From the NCBI GenBank assembly GCA_028292405.1, contig JAQGMJ010000028.1, forward strand, positions 62,001 to 126,000: a stretch of DNA of 64,000 nt, given 5' to 3'. Below the pieces are notes generated by a model. The model had not been told where the DNA came from and did no database searches. It saw only the letters and a list, made by a program, of their open reading frames with translations. This document shows positions 36,337 to 45,505 of this stretch, piece by piece. The position numbers were made by a program, and so were the translations under genes. Source of the DNA: Betaproteobacteria bacterium. GTDB taxonomy: Bacteria; Pseudomonadota; Gammaproteobacteria; Burkholderiales; JAEUOS01. How positions within the stretch are numbered: position 1 is the stretch's first letter; every line of letters begins with the position of its first letter.

Positions 36337-37874
36337 AACCCAGACCGATGATCCATTTTTCGCGCAGGCAACTGGCATGCGCCGCGACCCTGGCCGCGCT
36401 CGCGCTTTCCGCCTGCACCGTCGGCCCGGCCTACAAGCGCCCGGACGTAGCGGCGCCAGCCAGCTTCAAGGAAGTGAACAACTTCGACGGCAGCGCCTGG
36501 AAGACCGCCACCCCCGGCGACCAGTTGCCGCGCGGCCCCTGGTGGGAGCGCTTCCAGGACGAGGACCTCAACGCGCTGGCCGCGAAGGTCGAAACCGACA
36601 ACCAGAGCCTGAGGAGCTACGCGGCGCGCTACAACCAGGCCGCCGCCCTGATCCGCCAGGCGCGGGCCGCCTATTTCCCCACCCTGAATCTCAACGCCGG
36701 CACCACCCGCTCACGCAATGGTACAGCCGGCATCACACAGGCAGCGCCGACGACCAGCGATTCGGTTTCCGCATCCATCTCCTCCTGGGAACTCGACCTC
36801 TGGGGCCGCATCCGCAGCACCGTGGACGCCAACGAACTGTCGGCGCAGGCAAGCATCGCCGACCTGGAAAACATCAAGCTTTCCCTGCAGGCGCAACTCG
36901 TCACCAGCTACCTGTCGCTGCGCATCACCGACGAAGAGGCGAACCTGCTCAAGCGCACGGTAGACGATTATCAAAAGGCGCTTGACCTCACCACCAACCG
37001 CTACAAGGCCGGCATCGCCGCCAAGCTCGACGTTTCCGAAGCCGAGGCGCAATTGAAGGCCGCGCAGGCGCAATACCTGGACATCGGCATCGCGCGTGCG
37101 CAGTTCGAGCACGCCGTGGCGGTGCTGATCGGCAAGGCGCCGGCCGATTTCGCCATCGCCCCCAAGTCCCTGGTGCTGAAGATGCCGGACATTCCTCTGA
37201 CCGCGCCTTCCGCCCTGCTGGAACGCCGGCCAGACGTGGCGGCGGCCGAACGCCGCATCGCCTCGGCCAATGCCCAGGTGGGCGCGGCGCAAGCAGCGCT
37301 GTTCCCCGAGTTGACCCTGGCGGCCACCGTCGGCTACCGCGCCAACAAGTGGGCAAATATTCTTTCGGTGCCGAACCGCTTCTGGTCGGTCGGCCCGCAG
37401 TTGGCCCTGACCCTTTTCGACGGCGGCCTGCGCCGCGGCCAGATCGCCCAGGCCGAAGCAATCTACGACCAGAATGTCGCAGACTATCGCCAGACCGTGC
37501 TCACCGCCTTCCAGGACGTCGAAGACCAGCTGGTGGCCCTGCGCGTACTGGAGCAGGAAGCAGTGGTGCAGGCCGATGCCGTACGTGCCTCCAACGAGTC
37601 CCTGATGCACACCGTCGAGCAATACAAGGGCGGCACCCTGGGCTACCTCAACGTGATCACCGCGCAGACCACCGCCTACACCAACCGCCGCACCGAGCTC
37701 GACATCCTGAACCGGCGCTATACCGCGGCGGTTGCCCTGATCAAGGCGCTGGGCGGCGGCTTTGCACAAAACGAGATGACCGCGCCCGAGCTGCCGCCAT
37801 CGCGCGGCATCGAGTTGCGCCGCGCCGACTTCCTGTCGCGCAAGAGCACGGACGGCAGCACGCCGGCCAAATAA
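36333..37874 (+). CDS. Outer-membrane efflux lipoprotein (NodT/OprM family)
   Basis: A 513-residue outer-membrane factor. The N-terminus is a lipoprotein signal with lipobox 'ALSAC' (Cys about residue 28) followed by '[14 protein letters not shown]', typical of NodT proteins. The two OEP repeats are visible, including '[24 protein letters not shown]', '[25 protein letters not shown]', '[39 protein letters not shown]' and '[41 protein letters not shown]'. It completes the tripartite pump encoded upstream. A four-base overlap with the permease indicates translational coupling. Confidence 0.93.
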   Translation: MKPRPMIHFSRRQLACAATLAALALSACTVGPAYKRPDVAAPASFKEVNNFDGSAWKTATPGDQLPRGPWWERFQDEDLNALAAKVETDNQSLRSYAARYNQAAALIRQARAAYFPTLNLNAGTTRSRNGTAGITQAAPTTSDSVSASISSWELDLWGRIRSTVDANELSAQASIADLENIKLSLQAQLVTSYLSLRITDEEANLLKRTVDDYQKALDLTTNRYKAGIAAKLDVSEAEAQLKAAQAQYLDIGIARAQFEHAVAVLIGKAPADFAIAPKSLVLKMPDIPLTAPSALLERRPDVAAAERRIASANAQVGAAQAALFPELTLAATVGYRANKWANILSVPNRFWSVGPQLALTLFDGGLRRGQIAQAEAIYDQNVADYRQTVLTAFQDVEDQLVALRVLEQEAVVQADAVRASNESLMHTVEQYKGGTLGYLNVITAQTTAYTNRRTELDILNRRYTAAVALIKALGGGFAQNEMTAPELPPSRGIELRRADFLSRKSTDGSTPAK

Positions 37875-37882
37875 GCCGTCAC

Positions 37883-37905
37883 CACCGCCCGGCGTCCGGG
37901 CGGTG
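37883..37905. terminator. Strong GC hairpin between convergent genes
   Basis: CACCGCCCGG (37883-37892) pairs perfectly with CCGGGCGGTG (37896-37905) around a CGT loop. It occupies most of the 39-base gap between the efflux operon and the cupin gene. No T-tract follows on either strand, but the position fits a terminator for both. Confidence 0.55.
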
Positions 37906-37913
37906 CGTCAGGC

Positions 37914-38492
37914 TCAAGCCTGGTTGAAATGCCCGCCGAGTTCCTCGTCGAACTTCCCGTCGATCAGGATGAACGCCACCCGGCAGGCCGCCTTCGAACG
38001 GTTGACCCAGGCATGGTTGGTGCCGCACTGAATCACGATGTCGCCGGCCTTCAGGTGCACGTCCACGTCGTCCAGCAACATGTCGATTTCGCCTTCGAGG
38101 ATGAGCGCGTAGTCTATCGTCTCGGTGCGGTGCATCAGCGGATGGCGCCCGCCGCGGCCGAAGGTCGACGCCTTCTCGTTGCCCAGCGCGGCGAAAGCCT
38201 TGCGCGCGGCGGCGACGTCCATGGTGCCCGCGACATCGCTCTCGGGCGGAAAATTATTGATGCGCAGCACCGTGCCGTTTTTCGTCGGCATCTGCCGGCG
38301 CGCGCCCTCGGTGGTCTCGCCATGCTGGGCGCGCACCACCACCGGCATGCCGTCGGTGCGCCAGATGTCGGTGGAATTCCATTCCGGGTTGCTCGGGTTG
38401 CTGTGCACGAAGGTCGCGGGTGCGTCCGAAACAACAATAGCCTTGCCTTCGGCGTCATGTCCGGTGATGACGCGGCGAATCGGTCTTGCCAT
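37914..38492 (-). CDS. Cupin-domain protein
   Basis: A 192-residue protein with one C-terminal cupin barrel: 'GGRHPLMHRTETIDYALILEGEIDMLLDDVDVHLKAGDIVIQCGTNHAWVN' contains the His/Glu/His metal-binding pattern of the two cupin motifs. The N-terminal half resembles proteins annotated as cupin-domain dioxygenase-like or isomerase-like ('RRVITGHDAEGKAIVVSDAPA'). It lies 60 bases behind an ABC permease on the same strand and probably belongs to that transport operon, perhaps acting on the imported compound. Confidence 0.83.
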   Translation of the reverse strand: MARPIRRVITGHDAEGKAIVVSDAPATFVHSNPSNPEWNSTDIWRTDGMPVVVRAQHGETTEGARRQMPTKNGTVLRINNFPPESDVAGTMDVAAARKAFAALGNEKASTFGRGGRHPLMHRTETIDYALILEGEIDMLLDDVDVHLKAGDIVIQCGTNHAWVNRSKAACRVAFILIDGKFDEELGGHFNQA

Positions 38493-38552
38493 GGGTATCT
38501 CCTTTTAGAGCAGGGTGGGACGTCCGCCGAGCGGACAAAACAGGGAAAGCAA

Positions 38553-39335
38553 TCAGGCTCCCGCGCTCCTGCGCGGCGGCCAGCGGGACAAAACCAGCCC
38601 CTCGATCAGGTTGAAAGCCAGTGTCAGGCAAAACGCCAGCAGCCCGACCACGGCGAGCAGCCCGAACACCTGCGACGAATTGAAGTTGCGCTGCCCGGTG
38701 ACCATCAACAGGCCGATGCCGGGTAAACCGGTGAACATCTCCACCAGCAGGGTCACCACAATCGCCAGCGAGACCGCCACGCGCACACCGAGCAAAAAAG
38801 CCGGCAGGGTGGCGGGGATCACGATCTTGATCATGCGTACAGTCCAGGGCATGCGCATGCTGCGGCCGACGTCGAGCTGTAATTCTCGGATGGCGGCGAC
38901 CCCGGCGACGGTGTTGAGCAGGATCGGCCAGGCCGTCGTATAGGCGATCACGCCGATCTGCATGCCCGGCGAAAAGCCCAGCATCAGGATGGCGATCGGC
39001 ACCACCACCGGCGGCGGCAGGGCGCGCAGGTACTCCAGCAGCATGCCGGTCCAGCGCCGCAGGCCCGGCAGCACGCCGATCAGCAGCCCCAGCGTAAATC
39101 CCAGCGCGCACGCGGCCAGCAAGCCCGCGGCGAAGTTCTGCAAGGTCGCCAGCACCGCGGGGCCCAGCAAGCCGTCGGCGGTGAGGCCGCGGATCGCGGT
39201 CCACCAATTGGAAGGCGGCGGAAAACTCGGCGACTCGTCGGGCGCCACGCATTGCCAGACCAGCAGCACCGCCGCCAGCGGCAGCAGCCCTACCGGCGGA
39301 GGCAGCAATTGCGCCAGACGCTTGAATTTCATCAC
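38553..39335 (-). CDS. ABC transporter permease (nitrate/sulfonate/taurine type)
   Basis: A 260-residue inner-membrane protein of the BPD_transp_1 family with six predicted helices. The coupling motif region is 'ELQLDVGRSMRMPWTVRMIKIVIPATLPAFLLGVRVAVSLAIVV', as in SsuC/TauC/NrtB. Its start overlaps the stop of the second permease by four bases. Two different permeases in one importer are less usual for this class, where a homodimer is common. Confidence 0.9.
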   Translation of the reverse strand: MMKFKRLAQLLPPPVGLLPLAAVLLVWQCVAPDESPSFPPPSNWWTAIRGLTADGLLGPAVLATLQNFAAGLLAACALGFTLGLLIGVLPGLRRWTGMLLEYLRALPPPVVVPIAILMLGFSPGMQIGVIAYTTAWPILLNTVAGVAAIRELQLDVGRSMRMPWTVRMIKIVIPATLPAFLLGVRVAVSLAIVVTLLVEMFTGLPGIGLLMVTGQRNFNSSQVFGLLAVVGLLAFCLTLAFNLIEGLVLSRWPPRRSAGA

Positions 39336-40108
39336 GCCCTGCCCTGGATGGAAAGCCGGCGGAATTCACCCGGCAACAGCAGGCGGGCAATGCCGCGCAG
39401 GCCGGCATCCAGGAGGATGCCCAGCGCGCCCATGATCAGCACATAGCCGAACATCCGGTCCGGATGCATCGCCTGCTGCTCGCGCACCACCGCGTAACCG
39501 AGCCCAACCGGGTTGCCGATCATCTCGGCGGCGACAGCCATGATCAGGCTGAGAGTAAGCGCTAGCCGCGCACCAATGAGAATGGCCGGCGCGGCGGCGG
39601 GCAGCAGAATAGTGGTGATGGTCGATAGCGCGGAAAGCCGCAGGGTCCGCGCCACGTCGGTCAGGCGCTCGGAAACCGCCATTACCCCGCCCATCGAGTT
39701 GACCAGCGCCGGCCAGATCACCGGCGCCACGATCACCAACAACTCCATCTGGATCGAAAAGCCGAACAGCAGCAAGGCCACCGGCACGAATGCGATGCCG
39801 GGCAAAGGCCGCAGCATCTCCACGCTCGCCAGCGTGTAACGCCGCGTCTTCGGCGACAGGCCCAGCACCACGCCGATGGCCGTGCCGGCGCCGCAGGCGA
39901 TCGCCCAGCCGAGCAGCGCCGCCATCAGCGTGTGGCCGATTTCCTCCCACATCTCCGCCCCACCCGCCATGCCGGCCAGGCCGCGCGCAATTACCGAGGG
40001 CGCCGGTACATATTCATACTGCACCAGGCCGCTGCTGACCAGCCCCTGCCACAGGCCGAAAAACACCAGCAGCCCGCCGACACCCGCGAAAAGGTCGCGG
40101 TACTTCAT
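39332..40108 (-). CDS. ABC transporter permease (nitrate/sulfonate/taurine type)
   Basis: A 258-residue permease of the same family as the adjacent one. It shows 'GWAIACGAGTAIGVVLGLSPKTRRYTLASVEMLRPLPGIAFVPVALLLFG' and the coupling segment 'LTDVARTLRLSALSTITTILLPAAAPAILIGARLALTLSLIMAV'. It overlaps the ATPase gene by four bases. Together with the other permease it likely forms a heterodimeric channel. Confidence 0.9.
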   Translation of the reverse strand: MKYRDLFAGVGGLLVFFGLWQGLVSSGLVQYEYVPAPSVIARGLAGMAGGAEMWEEIGHTLMAALLGWAIACGAGTAIGVVLGLSPKTRRYTLASVEMLRPLPGIAFVPVALLLFGFSIQMELLVIVAPVIWPALVNSMGGVMAVSERLTDVARTLRLSALSTITTILLPAAAPAILIGARLALTLSLIMAVAAEMIGNPVGLGYAVVREQQAMHPDRMFGYVLIMGALGILLDAGLRGIARLLLPGEFRRLSIQGRA

Positions 40109-40884
40109 CCATGCCCCCCGGTAGCGCGGATTGCCGCATGCATATCGTGGCGCAGGGCGACAAAGCGCGGCAGCTCGCGGGTCGCCACCTGGTCGCGCGG
40201 AAAGGGCAGGTCGACATCGAAGCTCAGGGTGATGGATCCGGGCGAACCACTCAGCAAGGCCACCCGGTCGCCGAGGTACACCGCTTCCTCGATGTCATGT
40301 GTGATGAAGACGACGCTGACGCCGGTGGCCTGGCGCAAATGCAGCAACTCGTCCTGCTGGGTTGCCTTGGTCATCGCGTCGAGCGCGCCGAAGGGCTCGT
40401 CCATCAGCAGTACCGCCGGGCGCATGGCCACCGCCCGCGCGATCTGCACGCGCTGCTGCATGCCGCCGGAGAGTTGCCACGGATAATCGTTGGCGTTGCG
40501 CTCCAGGCCGACCAGACGCAATGCTTCAGTCACGCGGGCCGCCAGCGCCTCGCCCCTGAGTTCGCGCTCCACGCCCAGCGCGACATTGCGCGCCACGCTG
40601 CGCCATTGCAGCAGCGCATTGCCGTAGTCCTGGAACACGATGGCCACGCCATCCTGCGGGCCATCCATCGCCTGCCCGCGAAAGCGCACCGTGCCGCCGG
40701 TGGGCGTGGCCAGGCCGGCGAGTATGCGCAGCAGCGAAGTCTTGCCGGTGCCGGAGGCGCCGACGATGGTGAGGATTTCCCCAGCGCCGAGCGAAAAGCC
40801 TACGTTCGAGAGTATCCGGCGCGGACCATCGGCCGCCGGCAATACCAGCTCCACCCCCTGCAGATCGAAGACCGCCTCAGCCAT
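40105..40884 (-). CDS. ABC transporter ATPase (SsuB/TauB type)
   Basis: A 259-residue ATPase. Walker A is 'IVGASGTGKTSLLR', the Q-loop is in 'VFQDYGNALLQWRSV', the signature is 'LSGGMQQRVQIARA', Walker B 'VLLMDEPFGALD', and the switch His is in 'FITHDIEEAVYLGDRV'. The start at 40884 gives a normal N-terminus; the frame extends further upstream without conserved residues. It energises the importer formed by the two adjacent permeases. Confidence 0.93.
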   Translation of the reverse strand: MAEAVFDLQGVELVLPAADGPRRILSNVGFSLGAGEILTIVGASGTGKTSLLRILAGLATPTGGTVRFRGQAMDGPQDGVAIVFQDYGNALLQWRSVARNVALGVERELRGEALAARVTEALRLVGLERNANDYPWQLSGGMQQRVQIARAVAMRPAVLLMDEPFGALDAMTKATQQDELLHLRQATGVSVVFITHDIEEAVYLGDRVALLSGSPGSITLSFDVDLPFPRDQVATRELPRFVALRHDMHAAIRATGGHG

Positions 40885-40900
40885 GGCGATAGCGCGGGCG

Positions 40901-41869
40901 CTATTTGACTTCGACGACCAGCTTGGCGGGATCGACGTCGCGCTGCAGCTGGCCGACCTCGCGCATCGCCTTGATCCACGGCAGCAATTGCGCCGGGTCG
41001 AGATGCGCCTCGTAATTCGGGATCGGCAGCTTTTCCACCACCGCCGGCGGCAGGTTGGTGTATTTGGCGATGATGGCACGCGAGGGACCGGGGTTCGCGA
41101 CGATGAAGGCCTGGGCCTCGGTCAGCGATTCCACCCATTGCTTGAGCACGGCGGGGTGGCTGCGCGCCCACGCGCCCTGGGCGATCCACAAGGTGGTGCG
41201 CGAGGGATCGGCCACCGCCATGGTCAGGCTGCCCAGGCTGACGTTGCCTGCCGCCAGCATCTGCCCGAGAAAGGGCTGGGTGGCTTCGACCGCATCGACG
41301 CGGCCCGCCTTCAACTGGTCGGCCATGTTGGGAAACGGCACTTCCACCGCGCGTATCGCGCCCGGCTCGACGCCGCTCTTTTTCAGCCAGTGCAGGGCGG
41401 CCAGGTGCAGGATGGCGCCCAATGTCGGCGTGGCGATGGTCTTGCCCTTGAGTTGCGCCACGCTGGTGATGCCGGAATCCTTGCGCACCACCAGGCCGTT
41501 GCCGGTCTGGTCGGAAACTTCCAGCACGCCGCCGGCCACGCCCACCACGTCCAAGCCGCTGCCGGCCGACTTGATCAGGTCCGGCGGTGTTGCCGGCGCG
41601 ATGTCGATTTGCTTGCCGACGGTGGCCGGCAGCAGAGAAATATTCTGCACCGCGGTAAAGGTGACATTGAGGCCGTGCTTGTCGAAAATGCCCTGGTCCT
41701 TGGCCACCCAGGCGATGGTCCAGGTGGCGGCGGGGATGTAGGCCACCCGCAGGGCAACCGGCGCAACAGTCTGCGCCACCGCATCCGCCGTCAGGGCGCC
41801 CACGCCCGCACCCAGGAGCATCGCCGCCAAAAAGGCACTCGTCCGGCGCCCGAACAGGTTAGCTCTCAT
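40901..41869 (-). CDS. ABC transporter periplasmic binding protein (NMT1/SsuA-like)
   Basis: A 322-residue exported protein with a signal peptide ('RRTSAFLAAMLLGAGVGALTADAVAQ'). The binding fold shows 'LRVAYIPAATWTIAWVAKDQGIFDKHGLNVTFTAVQNISLLPATVGKQIDIAPATPPDLI' and 'QLKGKTIATPTLGAILHLAALHWLKKSGVEPG', as in taurine, sulfonate, nitrate or pyrimidine-precursor receptors. It is the first gene of the operon receptor-ATPase-permease-permease-cupin. The ligand cannot be assigned by eye. Confidence 0.9.
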   Translation of the reverse strand: MRANLFGRRTSAFLAAMLLGAGVGALTADAVAQTVAPVALRVAYIPAATWTIAWVAKDQGIFDKHGLNVTFTAVQNISLLPATVGKQIDIAPATPPDLIKSAGSGLDVVGVAGGVLEVSDQTGNGLVVRKDSGITSVAQLKGKTIATPTLGAILHLAALHWLKKSGVEPGAIRAVEVPFPNMADQLKAGRVDAVEATQPFLGQMLAAGNVSLGSLTMAVADPSRTTLWIAQGAWARSHPAVLKQWVESLTEAQAFIVANPGPSRAIIAKYTNLPPAVVEKLPIPNYEAHLDPAQLLPWIKAMREVGQLQRDVDPAKLVVEVK

Positions 41870-42031
41870 CTATATGTCTCCGGATGTGGGTTTTATGGTT
41901 CCGCCAGGGCGCCAAGAATAGCCGCAAACGCCAAACCGCCACAGTCGCGATTGGCAACTCAGCGAATAAGCGGCCATGCGGCGGCCCCGGCCCGGCGATT
42001 CACCGTGCCGGAAGCTCCCGCCGGCGTCAGT

Positions 42032-43222
42032 TCATTTGCCGCAAAAGTCGCTTCTGGCCCAGGCGCGCGGAATGCGCGGCCCGCCGATGCCGGGCCGGCC
42101 ATCGGCGATGCGCTTGAGCAGGTCGTGCACCTCGGTGGTGAACAGCGCCAGCGACTTCGGGCTGAGCGCGCCGCGGTGCCCGCCGATGTCGTCGAGGTCG
42201 ACGATTTTCGCGTTCGGCATGTTCTGCGCAGCTTCCAGCACGCCGCCTTCGCGCGCGGGATGGAGCTGATCGTAGCAATTGGGGAACAGGATCACCCGTG
42301 CGCGCACCGAGCGCGCGGCGGCGGCCAGATCACCGTTGAAGCCCGGCGTGCGGCCGATGTCGTGCTCCTGGATCGCCCAGGAGCGGTAGATCCAGTCGCG
42401 CGCCTGCACCGATTCGCCGAGGCGCTTGGCATCTTCGGTGAGCGCGGCATGCACCTGCTCCTTGTTGGCGAAGCCCTCCTCGAATCCCGATGCGGAAGAG
42501 CCCACCACGCTCTGGATCTGCAGCCCGACGCCTATCCCCGAGCGCGGCGGATCGTCATTCGGATACGCGCCGTCTTTCCATTTCGGATCGACCATGATCA
42601 CCTGGCGGATCGCCTCCCAGATGTAATTGCCCTGGCGATTGGCGCGCGCCATCGGCACGGTCGGAAATGCCGCATCCATGAAGGTGGGATAGCTAACGAT
42701 CCACTGCATGGTCTCGATGCCGCCCATCGAAATGCCGCCGACGGCGACGATATGCTTGATCCCTAGACATTCGGTCAGCATGCGTTGCTCGGCATTGACC
42801 ATGTCGCGGATGTTGAAACGCGGGAACGACATGTTGAGCCCGGAGCGGGTCGGCGAAGTCGTCGCGTTGGGGTCCACCGAGGCCACGCCCAGGGTATCGG
42901 GCTGGATCACGAAGTAGCGATTGGTATCGAAGGCCTTGCCCGGCCCGGCCCAGGCCGACTGGCTGCCGCGATTGCCCTGCAGGCCGTGCAGGGAGAGCAT
43001 GGCGTTGCTCTTGTCCGCATTCAGTGTGCCGAAGGCGAGGTAGGTCATCTTCACGTTGCGGATGACGCCGCCGCTCTCAAGCTTGAGGTCACCCAGCTGG
43101 CAGCTTTGTACGGCAGGCGCCGGCGTTTGCGACTGCGCCAGCGCAAGGCCGGGCGCGAGAACCAGCGCCGCCAGGAAACAAAAGCTGCGCAAGCGCGCGC
43201 AGCGATTCGCGGTGGAATGCAT
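42032..43222 (-). CDS. Exported alpha/beta hydrolase of the MetX (homoserine O-acyltransferase) superfamily
   Basis: A 396-residue protein from 43222, beginning with a signal peptide ('CARLRSFCFLAALVLAPGLALAQ'). The core resembles MetX: 'LSLHGLQGNRGSQSAWAGPGKAFDTNRYFVIQPDTLG', nucleophile Ser165 in 'GGISMGG', acidic 'NCYDQLHP' and 'DIGGHRG' for the His. MetX acyltransferases are cytoplasmic, so a periplasmic copy most likely acts as an esterase/hydrolase on an unknown substrate. It is divergent from the Asp-box propeller gene. Confidence 0.85.
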   Translation of the reverse strand: MHSTANRCARLRSFCFLAALVLAPGLALAQSQTPAPAVQSCQLGDLKLESGGVIRNVKMTYLAFGTLNADKSNAMLSLHGLQGNRGSQSAWAGPGKAFDTNRYFVIQPDTLGVASVDPNATTSPTRSGLNMSFPRFNIRDMVNAEQRMLTECLGIKHIVAVGGISMGGIETMQWIVSYPTFMDAAFPTVPMARANRQGNYIWEAIRQVIMVDPKWKDGAYPNDDPPRSGIGVGLQIQSVVGSSASGFEEGFANKEQVHAALTEDAKRLGESVQARDWIYRSWAIQEHDIGRTPGFNGDLAAAARSVRARVILFPNCYDQLHPAREGGVLEAAQNMPNAKIVDLDDIGGHRGALSPKSLALFTTEVHDLLKRIADGRPGIGGPRIPRAWARSDFCGK

Positions 43223-43323
43223 GTTTGTCCCTCGTCGTTTTTGTGCCGTTGATTCTAGCGCAGCCCGCAATGCACCAATCGCTGTCCCAGCGGTGAAAAT
43301 GCTTATAGTCTGCCCAGCCATTC

Positions 43324-43352
43324 TTTACGCCCTTGCATTGAACGACTAATAT
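43324..43352 (+). promoter_or_regulatory. Candidate sigma70 promoter for the Asp-box gene
   Basis: TTTACG (43324-43329) and TAATAT (43347-43352) are separated by 17 bases, and the predicted start of transcription lies about 30 bases ahead of the ATG at 43388. Each hexamer matches consensus at four of six positions. Confidence 0.4.
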
Positions 43353-43387
43353 CGTCCTACACCAGCACCACGAATCCGATTGCAGCA

Positions 43388-44428
43388 ATGAGCCAACCCA
43401 TCCATGTCTACGCCGGCACCGCTGGCCACTCCGCCTGGTTCAGCGAGGACGACGGCCTCACCTGGGTGCACCCGAACAGCCATTCCGGCATGTATCTCGA
43501 GGCGCGGGTCTGGACCTTCTCCAGCCACCCTGCGCGGCCGGGCGTGCTCTATGCCGGCAGCGACATGGGCGTGTTCCGCTGGGACGAAGCGCCCGCGCGC
43601 TGGACCCTGCTGGCCTCGCCGATGCAGGACGTCTGGGCCCTGGCCCAAGACCCGGCCAATCCCGACATCATCATCGCCGGCACCCGCCCGGCCGCCTTTT
43701 ACCGCAGCGAAGACAGCGGCCTGAACTGGGCGAAGATGCATGCGCCGGACGCGCGGCAGTTCTCCGACATCAACATGGGGCCGACGCGGGTGACGCAGAT
43801 CCTGTTCGACCCGCAGGACAGCAACACCGTCTGGGCCAGCGTGGAAATCGGCGGCATTTTCCACAGCAGCGATGGCGGCCGGCATTGGACGCTGAAGGAA
43901 AAAGGGCTGGTCTCGATCGACGTGCACGGCATCGCCGTGATCCCGAAGCCGGACGGCACGCGCGTCCTCTACGCCACCACCAACCGCGGCCTGCATCAGA
44001 GCGACGACAACGGCGAAAGCTGGCAATTCCGCGAGCTCGATTCGCCCTGGCAATACACCCGCGGCATCGCGCCGCGCGCCGACAACCCGGCGATCATTTT
44101 TCTCACGAACGGCAACGGCCCGCCGGGCAACGACGGCCGCCTGTGGCGCAGCCGCGATTACGGCGCCCACTTCGAGCGGGTGCAACTGCCCGGCGACCTG
44201 AACAGCACGCCGTGGTGCGTGGCCACGCATCCAGCCGACCCGCTGCGCCTGTTCGTCTGCACCAATCTCGGCCAAGTGTTTCGCTCCACCGATGGCGGCG
44301 ACACCTGGACGCGGCTGCCGCATGAATTCGGCGAACTGCGCGCGCTGTGCTGGCGGCCGCTGCCTGAGGGAACGCGGCAGGCGCCGCATTCGATGACCCG
44401 GCCGGTGGTCAAGGCGACAGGCGGGTAA
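43388..44428 (+). CDS. Asp-box (BNR) repeat beta-propeller protein
   Basis: A 346-residue cytoplasmic-looking protein with at least five Asp-box motifs: 'SEDDGLTW', 'SEDSGLNW', 'SSDGGRHW', 'SDDNGESW' and 'STDGGDTW', and a degenerate sixth ('SRDYGAHF'). These mark blades of a sialidase- or VPS10-like propeller. Catalytic residues of sialidases are not evident, so a binding or glycan/exopolysaccharide-related role cannot be told apart from an enzymatic one. No signal peptide is seen. It ends just before the convergent Bug receptor gene. Confidence 0.85.
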   Translation: MSQPIHVYAGTAGHSAWFSEDDGLTWVHPNSHSGMYLEARVWTFSSHPARPGVLYAGSDMGVFRWDEAPARWTLLASPMQDVWALAQDPANPDIIIAGTRPAAFYRSEDSGLNWAKMHAPDARQFSDINMGPTRVTQILFDPQDSNTVWASVEIGGIFHSSDGGRHWTLKEKGLVSIDVHGIAVIPKPDGTRVLYATTNRGLHQSDDNGESWQFRELDSPWQYTRGIAPRADNPAIIFLTNGNGPPGNDGRLWRSRDYGAHFERVQLPGDLNSTPWCVATHPADPLRLFVCTNLGQVFRSTDGGDTWTRLPHEFGELRALCWRPLPEGTRQAPHSMTRPVVKATGG

Positions 44429-44456
44429 GGCGCGCGGGTCGCGCCGCTTGGCTGTC

Positions 44457-44493
44457 GCCTCAGCTGGCGCCTAAATCAGCGCCTCAGTTGGCG
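44457..44493. repeat. 13-base near-identical direct repeat spanning a gene end
   Basis: GCCTCAGCTGGCG (44457-44469) recurs as GCCTCAGTTGGCG (44481-44493), 24 bases on. The second copy contains the stop codon of the minus-strand Bug gene. It looks like a small tandem duplication of the gene terminus. Confidence 0.45.
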
Positions 44494-45458
44494 TGGATGT
44501 TGAATTCCTTGATCACGCGCGACCAGGTGGCAATTTCGCTTTTGATCGTGGCCGCATGTTCTTCCGGCGTGGTGCCGGCAGGTTCCATCCCGAGGTCACG
44601 CATGCGCGCCTGGATCTCCGGCATCTTGAGTATGTGGTTGACCTCGGCCGAGAGCTTGTCGATCACCGGCTTGGGCGTGCCCGCGGTGGTCAGCAGGCCG
44701 TACCAGCCCACGACCTTGAAGCCGGGATAGGTCTCGGCCACCGTCGGAATCTCCGGAGCAGCGGCAAAGCGTGTGGCGCTGCTGACGGCCAGTGCCTTCA
44801 GCTTGCCGGTCTTCACGTGCGGCAGCGCCGCGGGCGCGACCGCGAAGGAAACTTGCACCTCGCCCGCCAGCAGGTCTTTCATCATGTCCGGCACGGTCTT
44901 GTAGGGCACGTGGACCAGGTTGATGCCGGCGGCGCGGTTCAGCAATTCAGCGGCCAGGTGCGGCGGCGTACCGCTGCCCGGCGTTGTGTAATTGAGTTTG
45001 CCGGAATTGGCCTTCGCCAGTTGCACCAGCTCCGGCAAGGTGTTGGCCTTGACGTTGCCGTTGATCACCAGGAAAAACGGCACCGTCGCCAGGTAGCTTA
45101 CCGGCGCCAGGTCGCGCACCAGGTTGTAAGGCTTGACGGAGGCAAACAGGGTCTCGTTGATCGGGTCCGTCGCGGTGCCCAGCAGGATGGTGTAGCCATC
45201 GGACGGCGCCTTGGCGACACTGTCGGCCGCCACCAGGCCGCTGGCCGCCGGGCGCAGGTCGACCACCACCGGCTGCTTCCAGTCGTCGGTGATTTTTTCG
45301 CCCAGCATGCGCGCCAGGATGTCCGGGCTGGGGCCGACGATGAAGCGGATCGGCCGGTTCGGATAGTCCTGCGCGTGAACGGCGCATGTCAGCAGCGCAC
45401 CGCAAAGCGCCGCCGCGTACTTGAGGAATTTGCCGCCGGGCCGCCCTGTATTTCGCAT
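44484..45458 (-). CDS. Bug/TctC-family periplasmic solute receptor
   Basis: A 324-residue receptor with a signal peptide ('FLKYAAALCGALLTCAVHAQ') and 'RPIRFIVGPSPDILARMLGEKITDDWKQPVVVDLRPAASGLVAADSVAKAPSDGYTILLG'. The usual Gly-rich pocket loop (GG-x-D-x-x-AR) is shortened to 'GPSPDILAR', which may change ligand choice. It follows another Bug gene by 47 bases on the same strand, so two receptors are probably co-expressed. Confidence 0.9.
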   Translation of the reverse strand: MRNTGRPGGKFLKYAAALCGALLTCAVHAQDYPNRPIRFIVGPSPDILARMLGEKITDDWKQPVVVDLRPAASGLVAADSVAKAPSDGYTILLGTATDPINETLFASVKPYNLVRDLAPVSYLATVPFFLVINGNVKANTLPELVQLAKANSGKLNYTTPGSGTPPHLAAELLNRAAGINLVHVPYKTVPDMMKDLLAGEVQVSFAVAPAALPHVKTGKLKALAVSSATRFAAAPEIPTVAETYPGFKVVGWYGLLTTAGTPKPVIDKLSAEVNHILKMPEIQARMRDLGMEPAGTTPEEHAATIKSEIATWSRVIKEFNIHAN

Positions 45459-45505
45459 GTCGTTACCCCCGAATCCCAGATGTCGCCAGTGTAGCGATTG
45501 CCGGA

